Source of the DNA: Balanoglossus misakiensis
Taxonomy: Eukaryota > Hemichordata
Reading direction: 5' to 3'
Length of the DNA: 64,000 bases
NCBI GenBank assembly: GCA_040954595.2
Contig: CM082579.2
Span: forward strand, 8,804,001 to 8,868,000
Positions 1 through 13,000 of this stretch are shown piece by piece (the stretch's first letter is position 1; each line of letters opens with the position of its first letter). The notes beneath the pieces are model-generated. The model worked only from the letters and a program-made list of their open reading frames with translations. It ran no database searches and was not told the DNA's origin. The position numbers and the translations under genes were made by a program.

Positions 1-1351
1 GTTTCCGAGCAAATATTGACGTGAAACGGGAGAATCTGTTTTATCAAGCTTCTGAAACGCAACACCTCAATTGAGTGTATCTAGTGTGTGTTGATCAGCA
101 GCTATGAATGTGAGTGCATATAAGCGGGATTAACCCTTATGCCTGTGGGGCAACTCGTCCTTTCCAGTAAAAACCGCATCAGCCTCACAATTTTGTTCTC
201 CGTCATAAAATGTATGAGAATCACAGAATTTTAGGGTCAAATGTTTTATTTTGAATGTGCCACATAATTACACAGCAGAATGGAGTTAATCTGTGAAGAC
301 TACAATGCATGTGTTTGACGCTTATCAGTTCACTGCCCAATAATTGCATATCCTGCGATAAAAACTGTCCAGACATGTACTTCATGAGCCTTTATGAAAT
401 ATCAAATATTTTCATAAAGATTTAATGTGTACCAGTCACTTAAATCAAGTTTTATTCTTTATTCATAAAGGTAGTTCATTCGAGGGCATTTTTATTCATT
501 GTTGGCTGTTTAATTTTTAATACGCATTTTTCATTATTGTTGCTAATATTTATGTAACCTATTATAATATAGTTGTGAAATTTTACATTTTTTGTCTGGT
601 CATGAAGCATAAGTGTGTCAATCTTGATAATCATGTTTCAGTTACAACGCTACAATTTGTCAGTAATTTATTTTAAAACCCATTGGAGTTCCTAGACTCC
701 GGAATGAATTCCGTATTAAGTCTACAAGACACAGGCAGAAGTCGGAGGAAAAAAAAACTGCTGAAAACCCATCAGGCCATTTTACAAATTCCTCGACTAA
801 CATTTGTAAACACACACATATGCAATGTCCTTGGTGTTATGTGTTGGCGGGGTACCGATTGCAAAATGTAAGGGAGATTACTGTCAGCTCCCCAGTGCAA
901 TTTACACACTACAAGTACATTCTTAAATCAGGATAGAGTTACAAGGTGACCTCCTGTAGTGAAGCACTCTGACCCCGGCCGGCTGGGTGATGCTGTGCGT
1001 GCGAGTGTTGCTAGTTCTTGTCTGTGGGGTGTTAGATCCAATTTAGGGCACTTCAGGTGGCTGTGTATTTTGTTTTATTTTGTTTTGAAGAAAAATTAAT
1101 AGTTGCGTTTGTTTATAGCGTTCTCAAACCACATACTTTGACAATCTTGCAATACTTTAAATTCACTATCAAGGGATAAATAAAATGAGTGAAATTACTT
1201 TTGCAGTTTATATCCCAGATAGCATTGAATTTAGCAAAGTCCCCAATGAGAATTTTTATATAAAATGTAATCGTGACAGAGGAAGTTTACCGTTCTGTAA
1301 TTAGAATGAAATCAGTTATCCCCAGTGTTTGATGTAGATGGATTAGATGTT

Positions 1352-1420
1352 GTCTAGTATCTAAGCCGTATTTTGTAGTTTTGGGAGCAAAGTGGACATA
1401 ATACGGCTAGATACTAAGAC
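1352..1420. repeat. Inverted-repeat hairpin with 21-nt arms
   Basis: The left arm (1,352-1,372) contains TAGTATCTAAGCCGTATT and the right arm (1,400-1,420) contains AATACGGCTAGATACTA. They pair along about 20 bp with two single-base bulges, around a 27-nt loop. The overall length of about 69 nt is that of an animal pre-miRNA or a short foldback element. Pairing does not extend past the arms, as a pri-miRNA lower stem usually would. Its nature is undecided. Confidence 0.55.
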
Positions 1421-4400
1421 TTGATTAGACGAAGATAACACTTTACAGACAGTCAGGTCATCATCAGCCATTGATGTCTGACCCAACAAGAGGGGTTAAT
1501 CTCAATCTGTATTCTTTTTTCTTGTTGAGGATAATAGCATTAAGTAGATGGCTTAGTTTTATGCAACTCCTGTTTTAAACTCTCATATTTTTCCTAGCAA
1601 ATTTTAAGCCATTTTCTCCAAAATAAACTTCCTGCCAGACGAGTGATGAGACTGTTTGCGATTGAACAAAATAGCAGAATATATACCATAAAGTTCAGTG
1701 TTTGACAAACTGATCACAAAGTGCATTTTTACACACAAGTACATGCGTCTGAACAAATCGCATACTGTACGTACAAGAACGTGGCGTGTCTGAGAATTTG
1801 ATCACAAAGAATGTGTGATCTAATTTATGTGGCTGCTTGTCGTCCCTCCGTCAACAAACACAGCTACGATGTTTCTCAATAAATAACAAATAAAAAATGA
1901 GGCAGATCATTTGAGGAGAATTTGACCAATATAAAAGAGTTTTCAAAAAAAAAAAAAAATCGCCCAGGTCATGTGGCATGAATAAGATTTAAATTACTTT
2001 CGCAGAATTCGTGGAAATCATCGAGCTTAATTTGAGGCTGCTTTTATTGATACAGAGCACACACTGTGTAAAACGGTCGGGTCCCCCTGAAAGGCCTACA
2101 TGTAGTAAGTACAAACGCTCTTAGAAAATTGTCCTCTTGTTATTGCCACCTGAATGATCCCAAAGTGGTTCAGCCTCTCATGAGCAATAACAGCGAAATC
2201 GTGATGATGAATCTTGGCAGGGTCCCCCAGGTGGGGCAGCAAGCAGCACGGCCTGCAAAGTTGTACTTGATTCACACATTCAACACACAAAAAAAGGGGG
2301 GGGGGAAGGTTGGATACGTCTCGTGCCTGGATGGTCGCAGCTTATTTTTTTCGGACAGCAGTACTATCTGCTGTGTCACTCAATGTGGTATCTTTTATCA
2401 GAAATGTGTGTTTTGACTGCAGTTCAGTTGGGCAAATGTCTCTATGCGACATGAAACTGTACAGCTGAGCTAGAGTTTTTGGGTTGTGCACACACACGAT
2501 TAGAGTGTGAGCGATCCGATTCCTGGAAAAATCGATAGGGAAAATTTTTGAGGCTATCTAGGATCTTTGTGAGTAAATAATCGCACCGACTCTTGAGTTA
2601 AAAACAAGGAAGATTGGAACACAAGATTGATATTTCAGTCCTCTGAATTGTTTTCTTATCAGATGCAAAATTGTTATCTCAGAATAGAATGGATATCCGG
2701 CATGGCTGTCTGTAATGAAAAGGTCACAACCACTCTCTTCCATCACTGATCTGTGGTTAATTAATTAAACCACATCCTACTCAGTTGATTAGTTGCTTTC
2801 AGTGCATGAGATCAGGCAAATATGATATAAAAGGTGAAAGTGTGAATAACAAACTGAAATTGGTTTTAAAACATAAGATTCTATTAAAGAAAATCAATCT
2901 GTGTGATATTACATGTAAACATACTATTTTTTTTAAATCCTTGATAAATAAATATGTCGGATAAAACAGCCGTGGCAGATAGTTCACTAGAATAGACACT
3001 GTCTTTGTAGCCAAAATAAAAATCAGTCCATAAAGTACAGTAGCCTGATTGGTATGGACAGGAAGAATAACACATTTGAACTGACTGACTCATCAGTATA
3101 TAAGACATTAATAGATGCATTAATGGTCGTATAAATCTGTCTGACCCACTGCCTTGACCTGCTTGCTTCTGACCTTTACCTGAATGATTGGAAATTGTGT
3201 ATGGATTGGGACCATTCCCCCTCATCGCCCCCAGCTGCCTTGTCGCTTGGCAACAAGTTGCTATGGTAATGGATCACTTATATATTGTCACATACACAAA
3301 AATCTTGACGAGTTTGACCGTCTTTAAGTTATTGCAACGTTGTAAGTTGTAGGTTTTGTATTTTCGTAATGAGTGTTGGCGCTGTGGATGGTTGCGTTTG
3401 GAACAGGGCCGGAGTGTACATGAGATGATTTAAGTTTTTCTTCAGCAAGAACCCTGAGCAAATGCCCAAATTTTTGTTATTGTATGTACGATCTTCTCCT
3501 TATCGGCTCAGCTGATCTTGTCCGGTATCCGGTGTCTGTTCCTGAAGGCTTCCATGTGAACATTTCTGTGGCCATTTCCTGAGCAGTTTGGTCCAAGGTC
3601 GTGACTTGGAGCTGACCTCGACGCAGCAAGCGCACAGGCTGGCTGGCTGGTTGGCAAGGTCACTGATAGACTGCAAGCAGTCGAATGACCCCGCTATATG
3701 TCTTGTCATCATCGTTGTCTGTGCCAGTGCCATTAACAGCACAGGACGAGATTCAGAATTTTTTTTTTGTCAGCGCGGAGATGGTGACCTGAGAAAATGG
3801 CCTCCCATTCATGGAGTTGGCTTCAGTGTGTTTACAGAACCCCTGAATGGTAAGCTTTGGCATCATGAAAGGAAGCAATAATATCTAAAAAATACACGCA
3901 TGCCACCACTGCATATCAGGAAACACCTTTGGTCTTTTGGTTCATTGCATTGACACTTTTATGAGCTTCAGTTGTGACATGCAATTTCTGTGGATTTAAT
4001 TTCGCTGCATGTCGTGTTCTGTGCATGGGCAGTGAACACTGGCAGTTCTGTGTAGCCAGGCAAACACGTCCAGGTAAAATGCATGAATGGTTCGACAGGT
4101 TAGGGGAAAAGATCCGTCACGTCAATAACAGTTTATGATATCAGATTGCACAGGGCGCCTTTTCATAAAGCATTCATAATGTAATAGCTGTTATTGGTGC
4201 AATTACCACAATCGTGTGGATGATCATTTGCTTGCCAAACACAATTTTATTCACGCAATTCGCTCAAAAGAATACTTTCGAGTCATCAGTATTGCTGGCT
4301 GTTGTCTGCAATGGATGGGGTTTTTGTATGTTGGGGAAATGGGCCTCTAGTGTAAGGCAAAGTGCGTTCGACGTGAATAAAAATCTGTGCCTTTGATTCA

Positions 4401-5647
4401 ATTACTTCAGAATATCATCTCGTGGAGTTTTCCGCCAAACGACATCGAGCAGTAGCATTTTTCTTGAAAAATTTAACGTGGCGTGTGTACACAGATGGGT
4501 TTCTTTAGAGGACTGTAAAGGGGGCTTAAGTTTGCATAGTGGATGAACAGTGGGTATGAAAAGACCTAGGATGTACAACCGCTGTCCAAATAACAATTAG
4601 GCGCATTGAGTCTGGAATATCCATATTGAGGACAAGGCCATTTGCATTAGACACCGTGTTGGATGTCACTCGATGCCTCGTTCTGTTCTCTCTCTCTCAC
4701 TCGATCAGGGCGTTTCAAACACGAGATATTTATCGCAATGTTGATAAATTATTTCTCGATATAATTTCAGGAATGCGTGGCAGGCATCGCGGGTTCAAAA
4801 AACTGAAGGGCGGCCACGTTGTTGTGTGAATCGAATACCGTTCTAAGTGAGCCAGTGGTGATAATAAACGCTGCGGTGTGCTTGCATACTACTAATACTG
4901 CAAAATTGGTAAACATCTGCCAATTACAGGTCACGGTGAAATGAATGTTATTTTAGTGAAAGTACTAATAAGTGATATTAACAACTTAACAAGGTCAATT
5001 ACATAATTCAAATTAACATAAATACTACATAATCTCTTGCGTGAAAATGTAATGCTTCAACCCAGAGACACCCTAAAACTGCTGAAAAAGACCACTGAAA
5101 AATAAGAATAATTTTGAGTTGCATTTTATAAACTCAGTAAGTAGTGACGGCAGACTAACGGTACATGTATGGCTTGCAGATGACATTTACTCGGAGAGAT
5201 TCTGTGACGCCCAGCTCTCAATAGCCGGCAGCAGTTGAAATCAAATCCACAAATGCGAAACAATTTCCTGTTGTGTTCTTTTTATCTTGTAACAAACAAC
5301 AGGTGCTGAGTGGCTGCGCTTTTTGTCTGCGTTCGAATACACGGGCGGCCTTCAGGCATTGATTTGAAGTGACCTGGCTCTGATTCGTATCCACCCCTGC
5401 CACTTGCCCACTTTTCTTTTCTCCCCAGTCTTCGTGTCACCGATAAAATCAACTCAGGCAGACAAGTGTAAGTTTTCTCAGTCGATAAATGGAAAATCAG
5501 GATTCCTTGTCGCGTGAGCTGTGGCCGTTCCCTGGAGGCGATGAGTGTCTGTTTTGCGATGGTTTGGCTTTTTGCATGAATAGCAGTTGTGTCTGCGCGC
5601 AGAATGTCATTGTCTACCCTGAGATTTTACATTGCTCATTCCCCTGG

Positions 5648-5734
<87 letters not shown>
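5648..5734. repeat. (TGA)n microsatellite
   Basis: About 29 uninterrupted TGA units in presumed intron. Confidence 0.95.
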
Positions 5735-5735
<1 letters not shown>

Positions 5736-7021
5736 ATCTAAATGACCAATCAAGTGAAATGTCCTACTATATCATAGCTTTAGAAAGTTTTTGCTTGTAA
5801 AAAAATAGAATATAACAATATCATCTTTGTATCGCTATAACCGTTTTTCGGCCTTCCATTAAATAAGCCTTTCAAGTTACCTCATTCCGATTATTCAAGA
5901 TTCCTTCCCAAGGTGCATCACTGCAGAAATCCCAAATTACTTTGAAACGATGACAAGCAAGATTGCATTTTTTTGTCCTCATTCACCCCATTTGATATTT
6001 TTTGTATCAGTGTCTCTTGTAAGATTCTTTTGTGACTCAGACTTTGGAAAGTGGCATTTTTCCCATACATCCTGAGATACAATGTGGATCTAAACACACA
6101 CAACAGTCTGACTCTCTGAGATAATTGCATTGGAGGCAGTGGTTGTCACGCGACTGGTTCTCTTGTGACATGTGCAGTTTATCTAGAAGGACCTGGTGTC
6201 TGGGAGCCGACATAATAGAGTGTTTATAAAAAAAAAAACAGCAGAAAGAAGTGGCTTGTTCGGCAAATTGATTCCTCCGTGTGGATTCAAAGGGAAAGGG
6301 ATGTTAGTGCTGGGAAAGGCAGTAATGTGATTATCACAATGGAGACGCCTGAGATTTTTTGTATTCAATTATTTGACAGTCGCGTATGCACAAATGGTCC
6401 TCATCACAAAACGGCCTTGCGTGTGTGTGTGTGTGTGGCTGCTTTGGCAGTCTTGGAAAAATTTTGCTTTTGGATTTGTGGTCGCCAGAGAAGTTGTGGC
6501 TTAGTGGTTCATGTATCAACATTTGTAACCAAACACTGATGTGTTGTAACCGAGTACTAACGTCCCGTGGTTTTTTTGGTGTGTCGGTCATGTCGTGAGG
6601 AAAATGTCGGCTCATTTGCTCTTGGTAATTGTAGCTATCTCTGTGACCGTGAAAGGGCCTTGAAAAGCAAGCAGTGTTTGTTATCGCGGGAGATGGAAAT
6701 CCGACTTAAGTAAAAATCAATGAATTTTGTTTAATGTTATTGGACTCCTATTACATTTTGTTTGAAAGTTGTATGAGTTTTTTGTGTATGTGGGTGGCTG
6801 AGAGGATGAATAGATATAGTTGTCAATGCACACATGAATAATACTTACACCCACCTCATGGGGGGGGGGGGGAGACCACATAAATGAACTGATTCAAGTA
6901 CATGTACATGTCATATCTGATACCTGTTCCAATTTTGTCAATACTAATCTTTCCCATTTTCTCCTCTCGAGGGATCTGTACCCTGTAGATGACATGGCTG
7001 TTCTTATACCGAAACAATCAC

Positions 7022-7095
7022 TTTTGTTTCCATGGTTACAGGCACTCACCTTCTCTTGCATTTTTTGTTTCCATGGTTACAGGCACTCACCTTCT
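7022..7095 (+). repeat. 33-bp tandem duplication carrying the splice acceptor of AFF exon A
   Basis: A 33-bp segment containing CCATGGTTACAGGCACTCACC occurs at 7,022-7,054 and again at 7,063-7,095 (period 41). Both copies include TTACAG|GC, so there are two near-identical acceptors at 7,041/7,042 and 7,082/7,083. Because 41 is not a multiple of three, the two acceptors require different phases of the upstream exon; the serine-rich AFF frame follows from either only with the matching phase. Confidence 0.85.
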
Positions 7096-10000
7096 AGACC
7101 ACACAGCCCTTCTTCAAGTAGCAGCGGTAGTTCCTCCAGTGATTCTGAAGATGAAACGGACTCGGACTCTGATACCAGCTCCAGTGAAGCCTCACCCAAA
7201 GAGGTAGGCAAGGCTTTTGTTGCCACAGATATTGAATAGATTTTCACTAATTGTACCGTAGAACTGTAAACGATTGAATATCCATGTATCAGAAATGTGT
7301 ATATGAAATGTATGTATATGATTGAGAGACAAAATCATGGGTACCACCAGTACATGTATTCTGTATTATTGTTGCTGTGTTATGAACCTGCACGACTGCA
7401 TGATTTTTACGAAGGCAGCCATTTTGAATTACACTCAGTGTTGTCTCCTCGCGACACCGTTATTTTACAAGACAGTGCACGCATGCTTGTCAGCCCGTGG
7501 TGTTGGACTAATTTACGTGTTTTCTACCCTAGTTGGAAGTGGTGGATATGGATGGATGCCCGCACTGAGTTGAAATCGATCAAAGCTCTTGCTCTTGGGC
7601 CTGTAACATAGTGGGACTAGAATTACAAGTTAGCTCGTGTCAGCTCATCAGTAGCTGATGGCACTCTATAAGGGGTGGGCTTGCTGACCTAGAGAAATGG
7701 GTTGAATGCACGCAAAACATTGAACAATGAAGTTAAAAAGTACTGCTTTTATTGCAGTAGTCGTGAAGTGTGGTCCAATTGACCAGATGAGCAGATTTCT
7801 GTTTGATGTTTTGATGCGTGTGCTGGATATGCACTGTCGTCAGGAAGGAACAGTGGCATATTGACAGCAGCTGATGCCACTGTGAAAATGTCATTACACC
7901 AGTGAAGGGAAAGTGGTATTGCAAGGTCAATCGCAAAATGATTTGCAGGCAGTGCTCTTAAAGACCAGACTCTGATAATTGTGTGTAACATTTGACATTT
8001 GCAACTCAGGGCTGGTAACCTATGTCAGTCAGTCAACATGCACCGTTGTAGAAGTTACCGTAGTGCTAACATTTTTTTTTTCTGCTGTGTTTATCTCCGC
8101 AGACCAAACAAACCAAAATTAACTGGGCACTGTCAAATTTTATGAAACCCCACGTGTCGAGTGGACTCATACAGAATAAGAATAACAAACACTCGTGCTC
8201 CGGTTCGACGTTCCAATCTCGAGACACTGCCAACTGGTCGCGGAACTCGCCCGGCAAGTTAGCGGACTTTGGCGACGGCAGCAATGGCTTCGACAACGTG
8301 GATCACAGCGACTCGCCGCCGGGCTTCGATCCGGGCGGCGGGGGCGGGGAGAACAGCACGGAGAAGGACAAGTGTGAAATCAAGAACGGAATCTCTCTGA
8401 AATTTACCCGGGTTCCCGCTGCAAAGGAACCGGAAATCGTCAAAGGGAAGCAGCCCGGGAAGACTGTGGCAAGCAAGGGCCCCGGGAAGGTGTCCGCCAA
8501 GCGCGTGGGGAAGAAAAACGGCGGCGAGAAAAGGCCCAATGTGGAGAAAAGTAATAGTACTGTGGACTCGGCCAAGGCTGAACAAATCAAGGAGAAATCT
8601 AAGGACTCCAAGAAGATTCACAAGCAGGCCAACAAGCTGGACTCGAAAAGCGATGGCAAGTCGAGCAAAACTCCCAAACAATCAACTCCGAGGCAGGAGA
8701 AATCAACTCCGAGGTCGAGCGAGAAGAAAGGCAAGAAGTGGTCGGGGGGCAACGCCGGCAAGAGCAAAAACAAAATGGCGAAATCAAGGGAGTACCTGTC
8801 CAGCGACAGCGACTCGGACGTGAGCATCGACGTTGTCACCACGGGATCTCCGGACAAGTCGTGCCAGAACGCGGGAGCGCCCCCGACGAATGCAAACTCA
8901 AAGAGTACAGCCGCCCCTGTATTGTCGCAGGCCCCCTCTAGGACTTCAACTCCCAGCCAGGCCGCAAAGCCGGCCAGGGCAACTCTGGGCAAATCCAAAA
9001 CCAAAGACTCCAAGGGCAGTTCCAGGAAATCCTCCGAGAAATCCAAGTCGGAGATCAGCGACGAGATGAGGCACGCCGTGTCGCGGCCGGAGCCCCTCTT
9101 GTCGCCGCTGCAGAGCGCCATGCCCGCGCTGTTGCAGATCACGCCGACGAAGGCGGCCGCCGCGGTCCCGACGGCCGACGTGTCCAAGATAGCCTATGTC
9201 AATGGAATTCCCACACTTCTTGTGAAACTGGACCTCTCTCTCATTGAGAAAATCCCCTCCAAAATCAAGCTGATCAGGGAGCGGGAGGAAACGCGAACAA
9301 AGAGCGCACTGGATGCGAGTTTCAATGCTGCCGACGAAAAGCCACCAAAACTCACCAAGATTCCGAAGAGAAAAGTGGACATTGTGAGTATATATTATAT
9401 ATACAAAGCGTCTTGTCATTTCAAGTGTCAACGTTGCATGTTGTAGTGGAATTAAATATTGATCAGGCTACCTGTTGTGTACTCTCTCTCTACGGGATTA
9501 ATCTGATCAGAAGATTTGTGGTCGTAAATTACAGAAAGTGGGTTATTTGGTCAGGTAACTGCAGATGTGCAGAGGGTCCTGTCCAACAAGTAACGTTTGA
9601 TCTACTCATATTAAAAATATAATTGAGTAGATTGAATTGCTGCATCAGTTGGTGAACTATAATATCTTAATACTGAGCCTCCTGTCCATTTCGAAGATGC
9701 AGATTTTTTCAGGTCATATTAGTAAATGGTTACCGAGATTTTGTTTTATCTGTCAGTGCGTAGGCTGGCAGCGATAATGCTGCTGACAATTTTCTGTTCA
9801 CTTTCGACAGTAAACAAAAGAATAATTTGTTTACAGCAGCTGACAAGTGTGGGTGTCATCCCCAAAAGGAATCACAGATATTCAAAATGGGTGAAACAGT
9901 AGAAAGTATCCCCCACCCGCACTCTATCGTAATGCAGCCATTTATCCAGATGGAGGCAACCTGCCCTGAGGCAGTAAATAAGGCTTATCGCAAGGCGCGG

Positions 10001-13000
10001 CTATAGTTATTACCCATTATAATATACGGTGGTTCGATAAGCGCTTTTTTGTCGCAAGTGTGCGATCGCAGCTCTGCAGTGGATCTATTAGCATAATCTG
10101 TTACAACAAAATGCCAGAATAGTCAGTAATATATTAGGCTTTCGGAGTAATTGTGATGTTTTTCTTTTACCGGTAGTTTAATTCAGTAGTACACTCACAG
10201 TCTTTATGATGAAAATAAACATTGCATTGTAATTTGTGTTCCTTTTTTGGCCTATATCAGTCAAAAGTGTGAAATCTTTCCGCTTAAAAATGTGTCAGTA
10301 TCAATCACTGTGCGTTTCTTTTTGTTGTCAAAATTTACCACACGGTTGACAGTAATCACCGCAGAGTATAACACATCAAAAATTAATATTGATTGTTGTT
10401 CCCCCTTCGGAATTAACTGGACACACAGCTAACTGAGCAGACTCTCAGATTAATGGGCTGCGGTGTTGACCCCTGACCTCCTCCTTTAGGGAAACAAATG
10501 CTTGGATAAGAATATCTGAACGAGCTGTAAGCCACCTCGGTTGTGTGTCAGGGCTGACATGTTGAAGCCAGGCTGTCATGTCAGTGCCAATAAATCACAA
10601 TTGATTTTCATCGTCGGGTCAGCATTTCTGGGTAAAGTCGGGGGTGCTAATGCGCGACCTCGTCTGCCGGGGGGTCAGGCCCTCCAGGTGTGTGCCGCGG
10701 CATTACGTGTACGAATTTTGGATCCATTTGTCAAATCCTGGTCTCTTGCCCCGACTCGCCAGAATTGTTTTCAATTAAAACTAAAAAGTTCAGAGTACGA
10801 TGTGATGGCTTGCAGTAATGCACCTCTGTTTGTGTTTTATCTGATCCAAATGTCAACTGTCGACATAAACATTTTTTTATTCCAATTTACATCTCACTTA
10901 TTGTTGTGTTAAATATAGAAATATTGCTACTGCAGATATTTTTATACAAAACTATTTAAATTTCTTTCAATTCAGATTTTCTCGTCGGCACTATTGAATT
11001 TGCATCAGAATCTAAAAAATCAGGAATATATCTGGACTGACTTTTCAGTGTAAAGAAAAAAATTAATATTGAATTGCCAATGTTTTTTCTCTTTTCTCTG
11101 TTAAAAATGGCTGAATGTGCATGATATATGTTACACATGTTGTTTACTATGCACTTGCAGTAATTTAGTGAAATATTTAGTAATAGGAATTGATGGCACT
11201 GCCGTGACAACTGTAGTAATGCCCGTCACCCGGTTTTATCATGATAAATTTACCGTAAGTAGTGAATTATTTTATGATTATTTAAATGAACGGGGATAGA
11301 CGTTGTAATTTGCAGTGGGACTGAACTGCCTGTGTGTTCGATCTGCATAATTGGGAATTCAATCTCTTATCGTATTTCCCCTACTTTTGCCCCACCACTT
11401 CAGCTAACGCAAACAGAACGAACAGTGATAAATTGATCCCGTTTCGGTTATCTCGTAAAACGCTGTCACTCTGAATTATTCAGCGATGCGATTAGTTGAC
11501 GTCGGACGTTGCCGCCGCCGTCGTTCTCCATCTCTGTGTGTTTGCTTGTTTCCATCATGTTAGGGTGTCATTTGAAACGTGCAAAATATAAGTACCGGTA
11601 GGAATGCATGGACCTGGAAAATGTATCACTGTGAAGTGTTTTTATTTTAAGTCTTTCGACTGTTTTTGTAGCAGCCATTTCCAGAGGGAACTAAGCCAGC
11701 TGAAGTGATTGCAAAGCAACAACAAAAAAATAACTGTGTCGTTTCCAGTTATTAGAAGAGATAAGCCCAAGCTATACCAGGTTTGCTGTCACCTGAATAT
11801 AAATAATTACATTTCATCGCTGACAGAAATTTTCTGTGGATCGCTATCCACCCCTCCCCTCCCCTCAACTCCCCCTTCCATTTATGCAATCTTCCAGAAT
11901 CAGTATTAATGCAGATCGAATGATGTTTGATTATCGGGAATGATAGGCCACTTTGACAAAAAAAAAAAACTGTGCCACCAGTCGGTAAGAAATGTTGCTA
12001 AGCATTTCTGAAGTTGAAAAAAAGTCAGAGATAGCTTGGGGGAAAGTTCAGACACATCACAATATTTGGCTTATTTTTTATAAGACAAATTGACAGTGTA
12101 AAATTCCCAGATAAATATCACATGTGATTATGGAAAAGGCATGTGTGTTTATGCTAAATTTGATAAAGTGCAGATATTTTTTTGCCACTGTTCACATAAT
12201 CATTATACGTCTCCCCAAGGGCCCTATTTCAGGACAAGGAGTGTGTACCATAATAGTCAATCGTACTTGCAGTTGAAAACCCTCGTTTTGTAAGGAGCTT
12301 ACACTCTCCCCAATCAATCCATCATGTTACCTATCATTACGAGTTTGAGTTCGTTAATCATGTTGATTTTTTTTTACCTCATAAAAGCTTTGAGGAGAAA
12401 AAAGCGAGGTGACAAGCGTCTTGAAAATGGCCCATTTAGGACATCCTCCAGGTGATGTTTGTGTGTGTGAGATTTCCTGTTGAGCAGGTGCCCTACTTTT
12501 AGCAGGACTCCGTTTTCACACTCTGTAGTAGTACTGCCTCAGCAGACTCGTCTGGTCAGTCGGTCACACACGGTCACACCTGTCCACCCAACGCTTGCTA
12601 AACCTTGTAGGAATGTTAATAAATAATGCCGTAACCGTTTCAAAGCCGAGTCAATAGAGCTCAGAAGTTGTGGCGTAATAACATTTACAAGTGACCCAGA
12701 TGTTGTTGGTCACGTTTTACGTGGAAGGATAGTTTTTCTCATCCGTTGTGGTTCATGACTTTTCTGCTAAAATCTGGCGTTTCTCTCTCCACCTTAATTA
12801 AAAAAAAGAATCCATGCGGACTTCTTCATGTGCACAACCTCAGCAAGCACTGTCTTGTATTTTCATATATTCCCACAGTTTGTTATCATAAATGAGACAT
12901 GAACTCACCTTGAAATATATTTATTTGTTTTGTTGCACTGTTGAGCACAATCTCCAAAAGGATTATTGGGGTGGGGGGAGGGGATTTACAATACAACCAA

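Larger units (their letters stand above)
1..7082. other. Non-coding region, probably an AFF intron
   Basis: No exon with a recognisable protein signal is visible on either strand. The first recognisable AFF exon downstream (7,083) begins inside a codon, so the upstream AFF exons carrying the N-terminal P-TEFb- and ELL-binding parts lie to the left of the window, and this stretch is best read as intron. It holds a 21-bp-arm hairpin (1,352-1,420), a TGA microsatellite (5,648-5,734), A and G homopolymers and several copies of the octamer TACATGTA. Short ORFs here have no domain or splice context. A small, poorly conserved exon could have been missed. Confidence 0.6.

Noticed and set aside
3500-3881. 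Overlapping ORFs on both strands near 3.6 kb as an AFF exon
   Set aside because: No AFF motif, and no acceptor or donor pair giving the phase needed by the exon at 7,083.
8259-9431. Long ORFs antisense to the large AFF exon
   Set aside because: They are shadows of a GC-rich coding exon whose sense frame has clear family motifs and matching splice phases.
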